Source: Gallionella sp. (GTDB lineage Bacteria > Pseudomonadota > Gammaproteobacteria > Burkholderiales > Gallionellaceae). From it: 64,000 bases of DNA. The translations under genes were made by a program, and so were the position numbers. The notes beneath the pieces were generated by a model. It saw only the letters and a program-made list of their open reading frames with translations, did no database searches and had not been told where the DNA came from. Every line of letters begins with the position of its first letter. Position 1 is the stretch's first letter. Positions 55,502 to 63,364 of this stretch are shown in pieces. The stretch is from assembly GCA_030645955.1 (NCBI GenBank), contig JAUSMR010000022.1:48623-112622 (forward strand), given 5' to 3'.

Positions 55502-56263
55502 CTATTCCGACAACCAGATAAACGAGCCCATGCGTCCGGTTACACCGTTGCGCCTATAGGAAAAAAACTTCTCGCTCTCGCGGTAAGTGCAGTAGTTCCC
55601 GCCGTAAATTTGCGTGATGCCCAGCGCATTGAGGCGTATGCGCGCCAGTGCGTAAATGTCGGCAAGCCATTTGCCGGATTGTCCAACTGCAAAAGCGGAT
55701 GCAGCCTGTGGATGTGCAGCGACGAAAGCGGCGCGCACTTCCTCACCCACTTCAAAAGCATTCTGGCTGATCGCCGGGCCGAGCCACGCCATTAAATTTT
55801 GCGGGGGAACATTCATCGCCTGCACGGTGGCTTCGATGACCCCGGCAGCCAAACCTCTCCAGCCTGCATGTGCCGCGCCGACCACGCTGCCTTGTTTATC
55901 GCACAGCAACACCGGCAGGCAATCGGCAGTCATCACCACGCACACCGCCGCTCGATGCCGCGCGATACAGGCATCGGCCCTTCGACTGTGCTCAGGACAG
56001 GCTTGCGGAAGACAGTCAGCCATATCTGCGTTGGCGACGACTGTGCCATGCACTTGTTCCAGCCACACCGGTTCGCTGGGCAGCAGCGTGTTGAGCAACA
56101 TGCGATTGCGCTCCACCGCCAGCGGCGCATCGCCGACATGGTCACCCAGATTCAGGCTGTCGTAAGGCGCGACGCTCACGCCACCCTGGCGGTTGGTCTG
56201 CAATGTCCTGACGTTAGGCGGTGCAGGCCAGTCGGGGATTAGACAGTGATCAAGAATGTTCAT
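55502..56263 (-). CDS. pgeF: Polyphenol oxidase / purine nucleoside phosphorylase family protein (PgeF, YfiH)
   Basis: 253 residues. EQVHGTVVANADMADC, CVVMTADCLPVLLCDKQGSV, GAAHAGWRGLAAGVIEATV and NYCTYRESEKFFSYRRNGVT are family motifs with the zinc-binding Cys and His. E. coli YfiH acts in peptidoglycan edit and others split nucleosides. An in-frame repeat adds ACPEHSRRAD after DCLPQ (55978-56003 on the plus strand), a change absent from the family consensus. It follows rluD as in many bacteria. Confidence 0.9.
   Translation of the reverse strand: MNILDHCLIPDWPAPPNVRTLQTNRQGGVSVAPYDSLNLGDHVGDAPLAVERNRMLLNTLLPSEPVWLEQVHGTVVANADMADCLPQACPEHSRRADACIARHRAAVCVVMTADCLPVLLCDKQGSVVGAAHAGWRGLAAGVIEATVQAMNVPPQNLMAWLGPAISQNAFEVGEEVRAAFVAAHPQAASAFAVGQSGKWLADIYALARIRLNALGITQIYGGNYCTYRESEKFFSYRRNGVTGRMGSFIWLSE
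55978..56003. repeat. CCTTCGAC/CCTGAGC repeat inside pgeF
   Basis: CCCTTCGACTGTGCTCAGGA followed by CAGGC. Related sequence is intergenic at about 4144 and 29763. In pgeF it is translated in frame. Confidence 0.75.
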
Positions 56264-56333
56264 AGACCCTCTCCCCTACCCCTGATGGAACTACTAGCCA
56301 TTTGACTAGGCTGCCAAAAAAACAGCAGCCAAG

Positions 56334-57347
56334 TCACTGGTTATCTCCCGCCTGCGGGTGAGGGGATATTAATTTGCGAATTCGTTTCAGTAGCTGCTGC
56401 ATATCCTCCGGCAGCGGCGCCTGCCATTCCATCACCTCGCCGTTGACCGGATGCTCCAATGCCAGACGCGTGGCATGCAAGGCCTGACGCGGGAACCCGT
56501 TCAACAATTCGCGCAATTGCGGAATGCATTTTTGCGGGCCTTTCAGATATACGCGATCGCCCACCAGCGGATGGCCGATGTGCGCCAGATGCACGCGGAT
56601 CTGGTGGGTACGGCCGGTTTCCAGACGACAGCGCAGCAGCGTGCAGCTCGGAAATTTTTCTTCAATTTGATAGTGTGTGACCGCCGGTTTGCCGCTTTCC
56701 ACCACGGCCATTTTGACGCGCTGCGCGGGATGGCGGCCGATCAGCGCATCCACCTTGCCGGCGCGTGCCAACTCGCCATGCACCAGCGCGAGGTATTCAC
56801 GCTGCACGCTGCGCGCCTGCAATTGGCGCACCAGCGCGGTTTGTGCGGTGAGCGTCTTGGCCACCACCAGCAGACCGCTGGTGTCCTTGTCGAGGCGGTG
56901 CACGATGCCGGCGCGCGGCACTGCTTCGAGTTGCGGCGCGTGGTGCAGCAACGCGTTGAGCAATGTGCCTTCCCAGTTGCCGCTGCCCGGATGCACCACC
57001 AACCCGACCGGCTTGTTGATCACCAGCAAGGTATCGTCCTCATAGACAATGTCGAGCGCGATGTCCTCGGCCTGATACGGTTGCTCGGCGGGAAGCGCTT
57101 GCGGCAGCACTTCCAGTTTTTCACCGCCCCAGATTTTTTGTTTGGCCGTGGCAAATTCGCCATCCACTTTGACTTGTTGCTGTGCGATCCACTCCTGCAG
57201 GCGGCTGCGCGAATACTCCGGCAACAATTTTGCAAGAGCCTGGTCGAGACGCAGCCCCGCATAGTCATCCGGAATCGCGAACTGGAGTGCGTCGTTGGAA
57301 TGTGGGTTTACGCTATAATTGCGCAAATTATTATCTGGATTCGTCAT
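56334..57347 (-). CDS. rluD: Ribosomal large subunit pseudouridine synthase D
   Basis: 337 residues from ATG 57347. An S4 RNA-binding domain (LDQALAKLLPEYSRSRLQEW) leads to the synthase domain with GIVHRLDKDTSGLLVVAKT, which holds the catalytic aspartate. HQIRVHLAHIGHPLVGDRVY is also diagnostic. It modifies 23S rRNA helix 69. The frame is open another 42 codons upstream, into bamD. ATG 57347 shares two bases with the bamD ATG at 57346 on the other strand; a TTG at 57326 is an alternative start. Confidence 0.92.
   Translation of the reverse strand: MTNPDNNLRNYSVNPHSNDALQFAIPDDYAGLRLDQALAKLLPEYSRSRLQEWIAQQQVKVDGEFATAKQKIWGGEKLEVLPQALPAEQPYQAEDIALDIVYEDDTLLVINKPVGLVVHPGSGNWEGTLLNALLHHAPQLEAVPRAGIVHRLDKDTSGLLVVAKTLTAQTALVRQLQARSVQREYLALVHGELARAGKVDALIGRHPAQRVKMAVVESGKPAVTHYQIEEKFPSCTLLRCRLETGRTHQIRVHLAHIGHPLVGDRVYLKGPQKCIPQLRELLNGFPRQALHATRLALEHPVNGEVMEWQAPLPEDMQQLLKRIRKLISPHPQAGDNQ
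57314..57319 (+). promoter_or_regulatory. Possible -10 element of bamD
   Basis: A perfect TATAAT, giving a transcription start near 57326 and a 20-base leader to ATG 57346. No good -35 is seen at 16-18 bases, so this is tentative. It lies within the first codons of rluD on the other strand. Confidence 0.35.
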
Positions 57348-58137
57348 GCGCCATAGTTTAGCCGTATTCCTGCTGTTTACGTTAACCGCTTGTAGTTCTC
57401 TGCCGGATGCCAACGATCCGGCTAACAAGCTTTCCGCCGAGGAAATGTATAAAGATGCCAAGGAAAACCTCAATAAGGAAAGCTATGAGACGGCCATCAA
57501 GAAGTTTGAATCGCTGCAATCGCGTTACCCCTACGGACGTTACGCGCAGCAGGCGCTGCTCGAAGTCGCTTACGCATATTACCGGCAGAACGAGCCGGAC
57601 TCCGCCATTTCCGCAGCCGAGCGTTTCGTCAAGCAGCATCCGAACAACCCGAATGTGGACTATGCCTACTATGTGAAGGGCCTGGCCAATTTCAAGGGCG
57701 AAAGAGGCCTGTTGGATTCTCTGGGCAGGCAAGACCCCACCGAGCGCGACCCGAGGGCTGCACAGGATTCGTTTGCCGCCTTTAAAGACCTGGTGACGCG
57801 CTTTCCCGCCAGTAAATACGCACCCGATTCCAGAGTGCGCATGCAATATCTGATCAACGCGCTGGCGAAATATGAAATCCATGTCGCCAGCTACTACCTG
57901 CGGCGCGGCGCTCACATCTCTGCGGTAAACCGCGCCAGGGAAGTACTGACGCAGTATCCAAACACACCCGCAACTCCCGATGCCCTGCTGATACTGGTGC
58001 AAGGCTATGATGCCATGAACATGAAGGATCTGCGCGACGATGCGCAGCGCGTGCTCGACAAGAACTTCCCCCAGACCCCCGCCGCTACGGCGAACCAGGC
58101 CACCGCTACGAACAATAACAGCGGGATATCCAGATAG
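57346..58137 (+). CDS. bamD: Outer membrane assembly lipoprotein BamD
   Basis: 263 residues from ATG 57346. MRHSLAVFLLFTLTAC is a lipoprotein signal with the acylated cysteine at 16. TPR-type helices follow: LNKESYETAIKKFESLQSRY, YGRYAQQALLEVAYAYYRQN, NPNVDYAYYVKGLANF. The C-terminal TPRs include GAHISAVNRAREVLTQYPNT. It is the essential partner of BamA. An in-frame TTG at 57319 would give a nine-residue longer signal peptide. Confidence 0.95.
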   Translation: MRHSLAVFLLFTLTACSSLPDANDPANKLSAEEMYKDAKENLNKESYETAIKKFESLQSRYPYGRYAQQALLEVAYAYYRQNEPDSAISAAERFVKQHPNNPNVDYAYYVKGLANFKGERGLLDSLGRQDPTERDPRAAQDSFAAFKDLVTRFPASKYAPDSRVRMQYLINALAKYEIHVASYYLRRGAHISAVNRAREVLTQYPNTPATPDALLILVQGYDAMNMKDLRDDAQRVLDKNFPQTPAATANQATATNNNSGISR

Positions 58138-58177
58138 CTGCTCCGAGAATGATTTTATATCGCACCAGTCTTCCAAG

Positions 58178-58723
58178 ATGAAATATTGCAGTCTATGCGG
58201 AGCCCCGGTTGAGTTGCGTCTGCCGCCAAACGACAACCGCACACGCCACGTATGCACTGCTTGCGGGGAAGTGCATTACCAGAATCCCAAACTGATCGTC
58301 GGCGCCATTCCTGAATGGCAGGATAAAATCCTGTTGTGCCGCCGCGCTATCGAACCGCGCCACGGACTATGGACGTTACCTGCCGGCTTCATGGAAAACG
58401 GTGAAACCACCATCGAGGCAGCCGCGCGTGAAACACTGGAAGAAGCCAATGCTCAAGTGGACATCGGCGAGCTGTATTCCCTGTACAACCTGCCCTACAT
58501 CAATCAGGTGCACCTGCTGTTTCGCGCCAAATTGCTGAATCTCGATTTTTCGCCCGGCGTGGAAAGCCTGGAAGTGCAACTGTTCTCCGAGCAGGATATC
58601 CCGTGGGACACACTGGCGTTCCGCCCGATATATTTCACGCTGCAACACTACTTTGCCGACCGCAAGACCGGTGCTTTCCGGTTCCGCATCGGCGATCTCA
58701 CACCGCCCGGGCGAACCGGCTAG
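58178..58723 (+). CDS. Nudix hydrolase with N-terminal zinc ribbon
   Basis: 181 residues. CSLCGAPVELRLP and HVCTACGEVHYQNPK form a four-cysteine zinc ribbon. The Nudix box is GFMENGETTIEAAARETLEE, then ANAQ. It resembles NudC-type or ADP-ribose hydrolases lacking the extra N-terminal domain. The substrate is unknown. It lies 40 bases after bamD and may be cotranscribed. Confidence 0.9.
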   Translation: MKYCSLCGAPVELRLPPNDNRTRHVCTACGEVHYQNPKLIVGAIPEWQDKILLCRRAIEPRHGLWTLPAGFMENGETTIEAAARETLEEANAQVDIGELYSLYNLPYINQVHLLFRAKLLNLDFSPGVESLEVQLFSEQDIPWDTLAFRPIYFTLQHYFADRKTGAFRFRIGDLTPPGRTG

Positions 58724-58785
58724 AAACCTTGCTCCGCCATCATTTTTCCAACAATTCGCATGTCAACCTGACCAATACAATAACA

Positions 58786-59493
58786 ATGGATCGAATTCGC
58801 CCCACGTTACTGATTTCAGCCCAGCTGATTTTCTTCCTACTCCTGACCGGCTGCGCCGGAGCGCGCAACCCTAGCGACCCGCTCGAGCCGTTCAACCGTA
58901 GCGTATATCAGATCAACGACACCGTGGACAAGGCGGTGGTCAAACCGGTCGCGCAAGCTTACGACGCCGTAATGCCTGCGCCGTTCAAAATCATGGCGGG
59001 CAATTTCATCTCCAATGTGGATGATGCCGTAGTCACCGCCAACGACTTGCTGCAATTCAAATTCGCCCAGGCCGCGTCCGATGGTTCACGCTTTATGTTC
59101 AACAGCACTTTCGGTATTTTCGGCCTGCTCGATGTCGCATCCAGGCTGGAAAAACACCGCGAAGACTTCGGCCAGACCCTCGGCTTCTGGGGCTTGGGCG
59201 ATGGCCCCTATCTGGTGCTGCCTTTCCTCGGGCCAAGCTCGGTGCGCGATGCAACCGGAATCTATGTGGACACCGGACCCAGTGTGCCGGGCCAGGTAAA
59301 GCACATACCCACCCGCAACCAGTACTATCTGGCCAGCGGCATTCATCGCCGCTCCACCCTGCTGGATCAGGAAAAGGTGCTGGATGAGGCCGTGATAGAC
59401 CGCTACGAATTCATCCGCGACACTTACCTGCTGCATCGAAGAAACCTGGTGTACGACGGCAATCCGCCGCGCGAAAGGTACGATGACGAGTAG
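58786..59493 (+). CDS. mlaA: MlaA/VacJ phospholipid-binding lipoprotein
   Basis: 235 residues. The lipobox LTGC (cysteine 23) follows a signal peptide. DPLEPFNRSVYQINDTVDKA, RFMFNSTFGIFGLLDVAS and GFWGLGDGPYLVLPFLGPSS are MlaA signatures. It removes surface phospholipid from the outer membrane for return via MlaC and MlaFEDB, which are not in the window. The TAG stop is part of a palindromic repeat. The start at 58786 is set by the signal peptide. Confidence 0.94.
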   Translation: MDRIRPTLLISAQLIFFLLLTGCAGARNPSDPLEPFNRSVYQINDTVDKAVVKPVAQAYDAVMPAPFKIMAGNFISNVDDAVVTANDLLQFKFAQAASDGSRFMFNSTFGIFGLLDVASRLEKHREDFGQTLGFWGLGDGPYLVLPFLGPSSVRDATGIYVDTGPSVPGQVKHIPTRNQYYLASGIHRRSTLLDQEKVLDEAVIDRYEFIRDTYLLHRRNLVYDGNPPRERYDDE

Positions 59494-59517
59494 GGGCACG
59501 GCGCGCCGTGCCCCTAC
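59490..59517. repeat. GTAGGGGCACGGCG palindrome over the mlaA stop codon
   Basis: GTAGGGGCACGGCG/CGCCGTGCCCCTAC, a perfect palindrome of 28 bases. The mlaA TAG stop is bases 2-4 of it. A near copy is at 9866-9894. Confidence 0.8.
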
Positions 59518-59543
59518 TAATGGGATAAGACACCACACAAAAC

Positions 59544-59571
59544 AACAAGGCCTGCGATTGCAGGCCTTGTT
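59544..59571. terminator. Bidirectional terminator between mlaA and htpX
   Basis: AACAAGGCCTGC-GATT-GCAGGCCTTGTT, followed by GTTTCT and, on the other strand, by GTTTTGTG. It separates two convergent genes. Confidence 0.8.
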
Positions 59572-59610
59572 GTTTCTACAGCTTCTGTCTGATGCTGATT
59601 CCCGTTGCGC

Positions 59611-60486
59611 CTATTGCGCGCTGCGCAGCGCTGCTATACGCTCATCCAGCGGCGGATGCGTCATGAACATTTTGGCAAAACCCTTACCGCCGGAAATACC
59701 GAATGCGGCGATTTTTTCCGGCAAGGCAGACTGTTCGTGATTGGCTTTCAGCCGCTCCAGCGCGGAGATCATCTTCTGCCTCCCGGCCAGGCTCGCGCCG
59801 CCCGCATCGGCGCGGAATTCACGCTGGCGCGAGAACCACATCACGATGACGCTGGCCAGTACACCCAGAACCAATTGCGCGACAATTTCCGCGGCAAACG
59901 CGCCCATGCCGGGACCGCGCTCGTTCTTGAGCAATACGCGATCCACGAAGTAGCCGAACAGCTTGGCAAAAAAGATTACGAAGGTATTCACCACGCCCTG
60001 AATCAGCGCCAGCGTCACCATGTCGCCGTTGGCGACGTGGCTGATTTCATGCGCCAGCACCGCCTCGGCCTCGTCGCGGCTCATGCTATGCAGCAAGCCG
60101 GTGCTCACTGCCACCAGCGCATCGTTGCGGTTCCAGCCGGTGGCAAACGCGTTCACATCGGGCGCATCGTAAATCGCCACTTCCGGCATACCGATACCCG
60201 CCACTTGCGCCTGTTTGCGAACAGTGTCCACCAGCCAGCGCTCGGTAGGATCAATCGGATTCTCAATGACTTGCGCACCGACCATGCGCTTGGCCGACCA
60301 CTTTGACATGGCCAGCGAAATCAGCGAACCGGCAAAACCGATCACGGCAGACATCACCAGCAGCGCGCTGAAGTTTATGCCGCCTGTCTCGGTCAGCCAG
60401 CGGTCCACACCGAGTATGCGCAGCGTGATGTTGATCACGAACACCACCGCAAGATTGGTCAAAATGAACAAGAAAATTCGTTTCAT
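59611..60486 (-). CDS. htpX: Membrane zinc metalloprotease HtpX
   Basis: 291 residues with four membrane helices. [20 protein letters not shown] is the HExxH zinc motif (glutamate of HEISH catalytic), and [13 protein letters not shown] holds the third ligand. [11 protein letters not shown] and [15 protein letters not shown] are also typical. HtpX degrades damaged membrane proteins and is heat-shock linked; rpoH is in the same window but no sigma-32 promoter was identified. Confidence 0.95.
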   Translation of the reverse strand: MKRIFLFILTNLAVVFVINITLRILGVDRWLTETGGINFSALLVMSAVIGFAGSLISLAMSKWSAKRMVGAQVIENPIDPTERWLVDTVRKQAQVAGIGMPEVAIYDAPDVNAFATGWNRNDALVAVSTGLLHSMSRDEAEAVLAHEISHVANGDMVTLALIQGVVNTFVIFFAKLFGYFVDRVLLKNERGPGMGAFAAEIVAQLVLGVLASVIVMWFSRQREFRADAGGASLAGRQKMISALERLKANHEQSALPEKIAAFGISGGKGFAKMFMTHPPLDERIAALRSAQ

Positions 60487-60695
60487 ACTGTTGTCTCCAT
60501 CATCAAAAAATGCGGCTCGAATTTAAACATCAACCACCGCCCGGTTTACTAAATGGGGCGACTCCCCAATTTTTCAAGCATGCACTACGACATAACATCC
60601 CGCGATAAGTTTCCCTACTTGTCATGCGCGCAAAATACCGCTAGGCTTATCCAACTGGAACGGTAGGATAATTCCAACGAGACTGGAAAATCGCC

Positions 60696-61238
60696 ATGGC
60701 CGACCGCTACACCCGCACCGCCATCACGCTGCATTGGATCATAGCGCTGCTTATTTTCACGGCCTTCCCGCTGGGTGTGTACATGCACGAACTGCCACTC
60801 TCGCCGGACAAGCTCAGACTGTACAGTTATCACAAGTGGATAGGCGTCACCATATTCCTGCTGGCCTTGTTGCGCATATCCTGGCGCAGGACGCACCGCC
60901 CGCCGCCGCTGCCTGCCGCGATGCCGTCCTGGGAAAAGTTTGCGGCTCACGCCGTGCATTCTCTGCTGTACGTGCTGATACTCGCGATACCGCTGAGCGG
61001 TTGGCTGATGAGCTCCGCCAAGGGTGTCCAGACCGTGTGGTTCGGCGTGCTGCCGCTGCCCGACCTGGTTTCCAAAAACAAGGAACTGGGCGATTTACTC
61101 AAGGCAGTGCATGAAAGCTTCAACATCCTGTTGCTCGGCCTGGTAATCGCCCATATCGGCGGCGCACTCAAACATCACCTCATCGAGCGCGACGACATAC
61201 TGGCGCGGATGCTGCCGTTTCTCAGGAGAAAATCATGA
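60696..61238 (+). CDS. Cytochrome b561 family membrane protein
   Basis: 180 residues with four membrane helices. Haem-ligand histidines are in YTRTAITLHWIIALLIFTAF, LYSYHKWIGVTIFLLALLR, HAVHSLLYVLILAIPLSGW and VHESFNILLLGLVIAHIGG. It probably transfers electrons from ubiquinol, as CybB does. It overlaps the first yceI by four bases (ATGA), a frequent pairing. Confidence 0.93.
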   Translation: MADRYTRTAITLHWIIALLIFTAFPLGVYMHELPLSPDKLRLYSYHKWIGVTIFLLALLRISWRRTHRPPPLPAAMPSWEKFAAHAVHSLLYVLILAIPLSGWLMSSAKGVQTVWFGVLPLPDLVSKNKELGDLLKAVHESFNILLLGLVIAHIGGALKHHLIERDDILARMLPFLRRKS

Positions 61239-61792
61239 AACGATTACTGATCGTTCCGCTGCTGTTCTCCGCATCGCTGGCGGCAGGCGCGGAATTTACC
61301 GTGCTGCTCCCGGAGCAAAGCAGTATCGCCTTTGTCTCAAAACAAATGAATGTGCCGGTAGAAGGCAGTTTCAAAAAATTTTCCGCCCGGATTACGGTGG
61401 ACCCTGCCAAGCCGGAAACCGGCAAGGCGAGTATCGAAATCGATCTTGCCAGCATCGACACCGGCAGCGCCGAGGCCGATGAAGAAGTGGCGGGCAAAGT
61501 CTGGTTCGACACCAAAAACAATCCCATTGCCAGCTTCACCTCCGGCAGCATCAACAGCACAGGCAAGGGACAGTATGAAGTTACCGGCAAGATGACCATC
61601 AAGGGCAAGACGCTGGATGTCAAGGCTCCTTTCACCCTCAGACCAGCAGGCGGCATACTGCTCATCGAGGGCGCGTTCCCGCTCAAGCGTCTCGATTTCA
61701 ACATCGGCTCTGGCATCTGGGCAGACACCAGCGTGGTCGCCGATGAGGTGCAAATACGCTTCAGCTTTACCGTTGCAACAGCCAGGAAGTAA
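61235..61792 (+). CDS. YceI family periplasmic protein, first copy
   Basis: 185 residues with a signal peptide ending at SLAAG. The lipocalin-like YceI domain shows SSIAFVSKQMNVPVEGSFKK, GKASIEIDLASIDTGSAEAD and GKMTIKGKTLDVKAPFTLRP. YceI proteins bind isoprenoid lipids such as ubiquinone-like chains. With cytochrome b561 upstream and a second YceI downstream it forms a three-gene operon. Confidence 0.9.
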   Translation: MKRLLIVPLLFSASLAAGAEFTVLLPEQSSIAFVSKQMNVPVEGSFKKFSARITVDPAKPETGKASIEIDLASIDTGSAEADEEVAGKVWFDTKNNPIASFTSGSINSTGKGQYEVTGKMTIKGKTLDVKAPFTLRPAGGILLIEGAFPLKRLDFNIGSGIWADTSVVADEVQIRFSFTVATARK

Positions 61793-61826
61793 ACGCATTT
61801 ATCAACAACCACTCAAGGAGAACACC

Positions 61827-62393
61827 ATGTACAAAAATATCATCGCAATCGCCTTGGCCAGCGTGATCGCTGTACCCGCATACGCCGCGGAAAGCTACAC
61901 GATAGATCAGACCCACACATGGCCGATGTTCGAAGTGAACCATCTGGGCTTCTCGACCCAGCGTGGCCGGTTCAACAAGAGCAGCGGCAAAATCACCCTC
62001 GACACCGCAGCCAAAAAAGGCAGTGTAGACCTGGTCATTGGAACAGACTCGCTCGACATGGGCTTTGACAAGTGGGACGAACACATGAAGTCGGAGGACT
62101 TTTTCAACGTCGGGCAATTCCCCATGATGCGCTTCACCTCGGACAATCTGGTATTCGATGATGACAAGGTCGTGGCCGCCGAGGGCAACTTTACCCTGCT
62201 CGGCGTAACCAAACCGATGACGCTCACCGTAAGCAACTTCCGCTGCGCGCCGCACCCGATGAACAAGAAACAAACTTGCGGTGCGGACGTCAGCGCCACC
62301 CTGAAACGTTCGGAATTCGGCATGACCAAATACGTTCCGATGGTGAGCGACGAGGTGAAGATTTCGTCCCCGGTGGAAGCAATCAAAGATTAG
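61827..62393 (+). CDS. YceI family periplasmic protein, second copy
   Basis: 188 residues with a signal peptide ending at PAYAAE. YTIDQTHTWPMFEVNHLGFS, GKITLDTAAKKGSVDLVIGT and GNFTLLGVTKPMTLTVSNFR are the canonical YceI pattern, closer to E. coli YceI than the preceding gene. AAGGAGA lies 6 bases before the ATG at 61827. It has one CGADV/FRCA cysteine pair. Confidence 0.92.
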   Translation: MYKNIIAIALASVIAVPAYAAESYTIDQTHTWPMFEVNHLGFSTQRGRFNKSSGKITLDTAAKKGSVDLVIGTDSLDMGFDKWDEHMKSEDFFNVGQFPMMRFTSDNLVFDDDKVVAAEGNFTLLGVTKPMTLTVSNFRCAPHPMNKKQTCGADVSATLKRSEFGMTKYVPMVSDEVKISSPVEAIKD

Positions 62394-62401
62394 CAAATTG
62401 A

Positions 62402-62431
62402 ACCGGCAGGGGCGGCAATGCCCCTGCCGGT
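62402..62431. repeat. Palindrome after the yceI operon
   Basis: ACCGGCAGGGGC / GCCCCTGCCGGT with a short loop, nine bases after the stop. It can act as a transcript-end hairpin, although no T-run follows. The rest of the gap to 62694 shows no gene. Confidence 0.65.
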
Positions 62432-62694
62432 CCTCAGGCTGCCAGCCAGACCAGAAACTCTGGGAATTAACAAAGCTCGCGATTGATGCCGCGCTTCACA
62501 ATATGCTGCGGTGTTCCGGCTAATTAGCTGAGTGTGCGTTGTGGCATGTTTTCTCTTATCTTGGTTCGTCAAAAAGAAATCGACTCCGGTACTGAGGTCC
62601 ATTTAATTTCTGATTCCTTCAGGGAGGCGCGCTCATTGCCAAGACCTGTTCAGAGTGCTATTGTTGGCTCTCTTAAAAATACCGCGAGGCAATC

Positions 62695-62949
62695 ATGGCA
62701 CATGCAATCCTGGCATCTACAACGGCAAGCATTTCCGAACTGAAAAAGAACCCGATGGCGACGGTAGCAGCGGGAGACGGATTCCCGGTGGCGATACTTA
62801 ACCGTAACGAGCCGACTTTTTACTGCGTTCCCGCCAAGGCGTATGAAGCCTTGATGGACAAGCTGGAAGATGTCGAACTGAACGCGCTCGCTGATGCGCG
62901 CCTGAAAGACGGCAAGCGCCTGATCAAGGTAAAGCTTGATGAGCTATGA
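62695..62949 (+). CDS. Phd/YefM-type antitoxin (RelB/StbD-like)
   Basis: 84 residues. STTASISELKKNPMATVAAG and FPVAILNRNEPTFYCVPAKA are typical of StbD/YefM antitoxins, with a C-terminal toxin-binding helix (YEALMDKLEDVELNALADAR). It pairs with the RelE-type gene that overlaps its 3' end and would repress the pair. Confidence 0.9.
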   Translation: MAHAILASTTASISELKKNPMATVAAGDGFPVAILNRNEPTFYCVPAKAYEALMDKLEDVELNALADARLKDGKRLIKVKLDEL

Positions 62950-63220
62950 GCTGAGCTTCCACCCTGACGCATTGGTGGAGTGGAAAAAGCTCGACAGCTC
63001 CGTGCGCGAGGTGTTCAAGAAAAAACTCGCTGAACGTTTGCATAATCCCCGCGTTCCTTCAGCCCATCTTTCCGGCCACAAGGATCGCTACAAGATAAAA
63101 CTGCGCGATGCGGGCTACCGCCTCGTATACGAGGTCCGCGACAAGGTGCTGATGGTTGTGGTCATTGCGGTGGGCAAACGCGAGCGCAATATTGTGTACA
63201 AGGCTGCGGCAAAGCGGTAA
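62939..63220 (+). CDS. RelE/StbE family mRNA-interferase toxin
   Basis: 93 residues. LSFHPDALVEWKKLDSSVRE, KDRYKIKLRDAGYRLVYEVR and LMVVVIAVGKRERNIVY are RelE motifs. Its ATG (62939) lies within the antitoxin gene, 11 bases before the antitoxin stop is complete, giving coupled translation. Both genes of this pair look intact, in contrast with the three other TA-type loci of the window. Confidence 0.9.
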   Translation: MSYELSFHPDALVEWKKLDSSVREVFKKKLAERLHNPRVPSAHLSGHKDRYKIKLRDAGYRLVYEVRDKVLMVVVIAVGKRERNIVYKAAAKR

Positions 63221-63364
63221 ATAAAACGCGAAACTACCCCTTTTATTCGCTAGCTGCTTCATCCCAACCGATCTCTTTGATCAATCGAGACTGACCCTAT
63301 CGATTCGACCCCTATCGATTCGAAGTATCGCCGCCCCTGCCGGTTCCCAAGATACCAACCCGAT

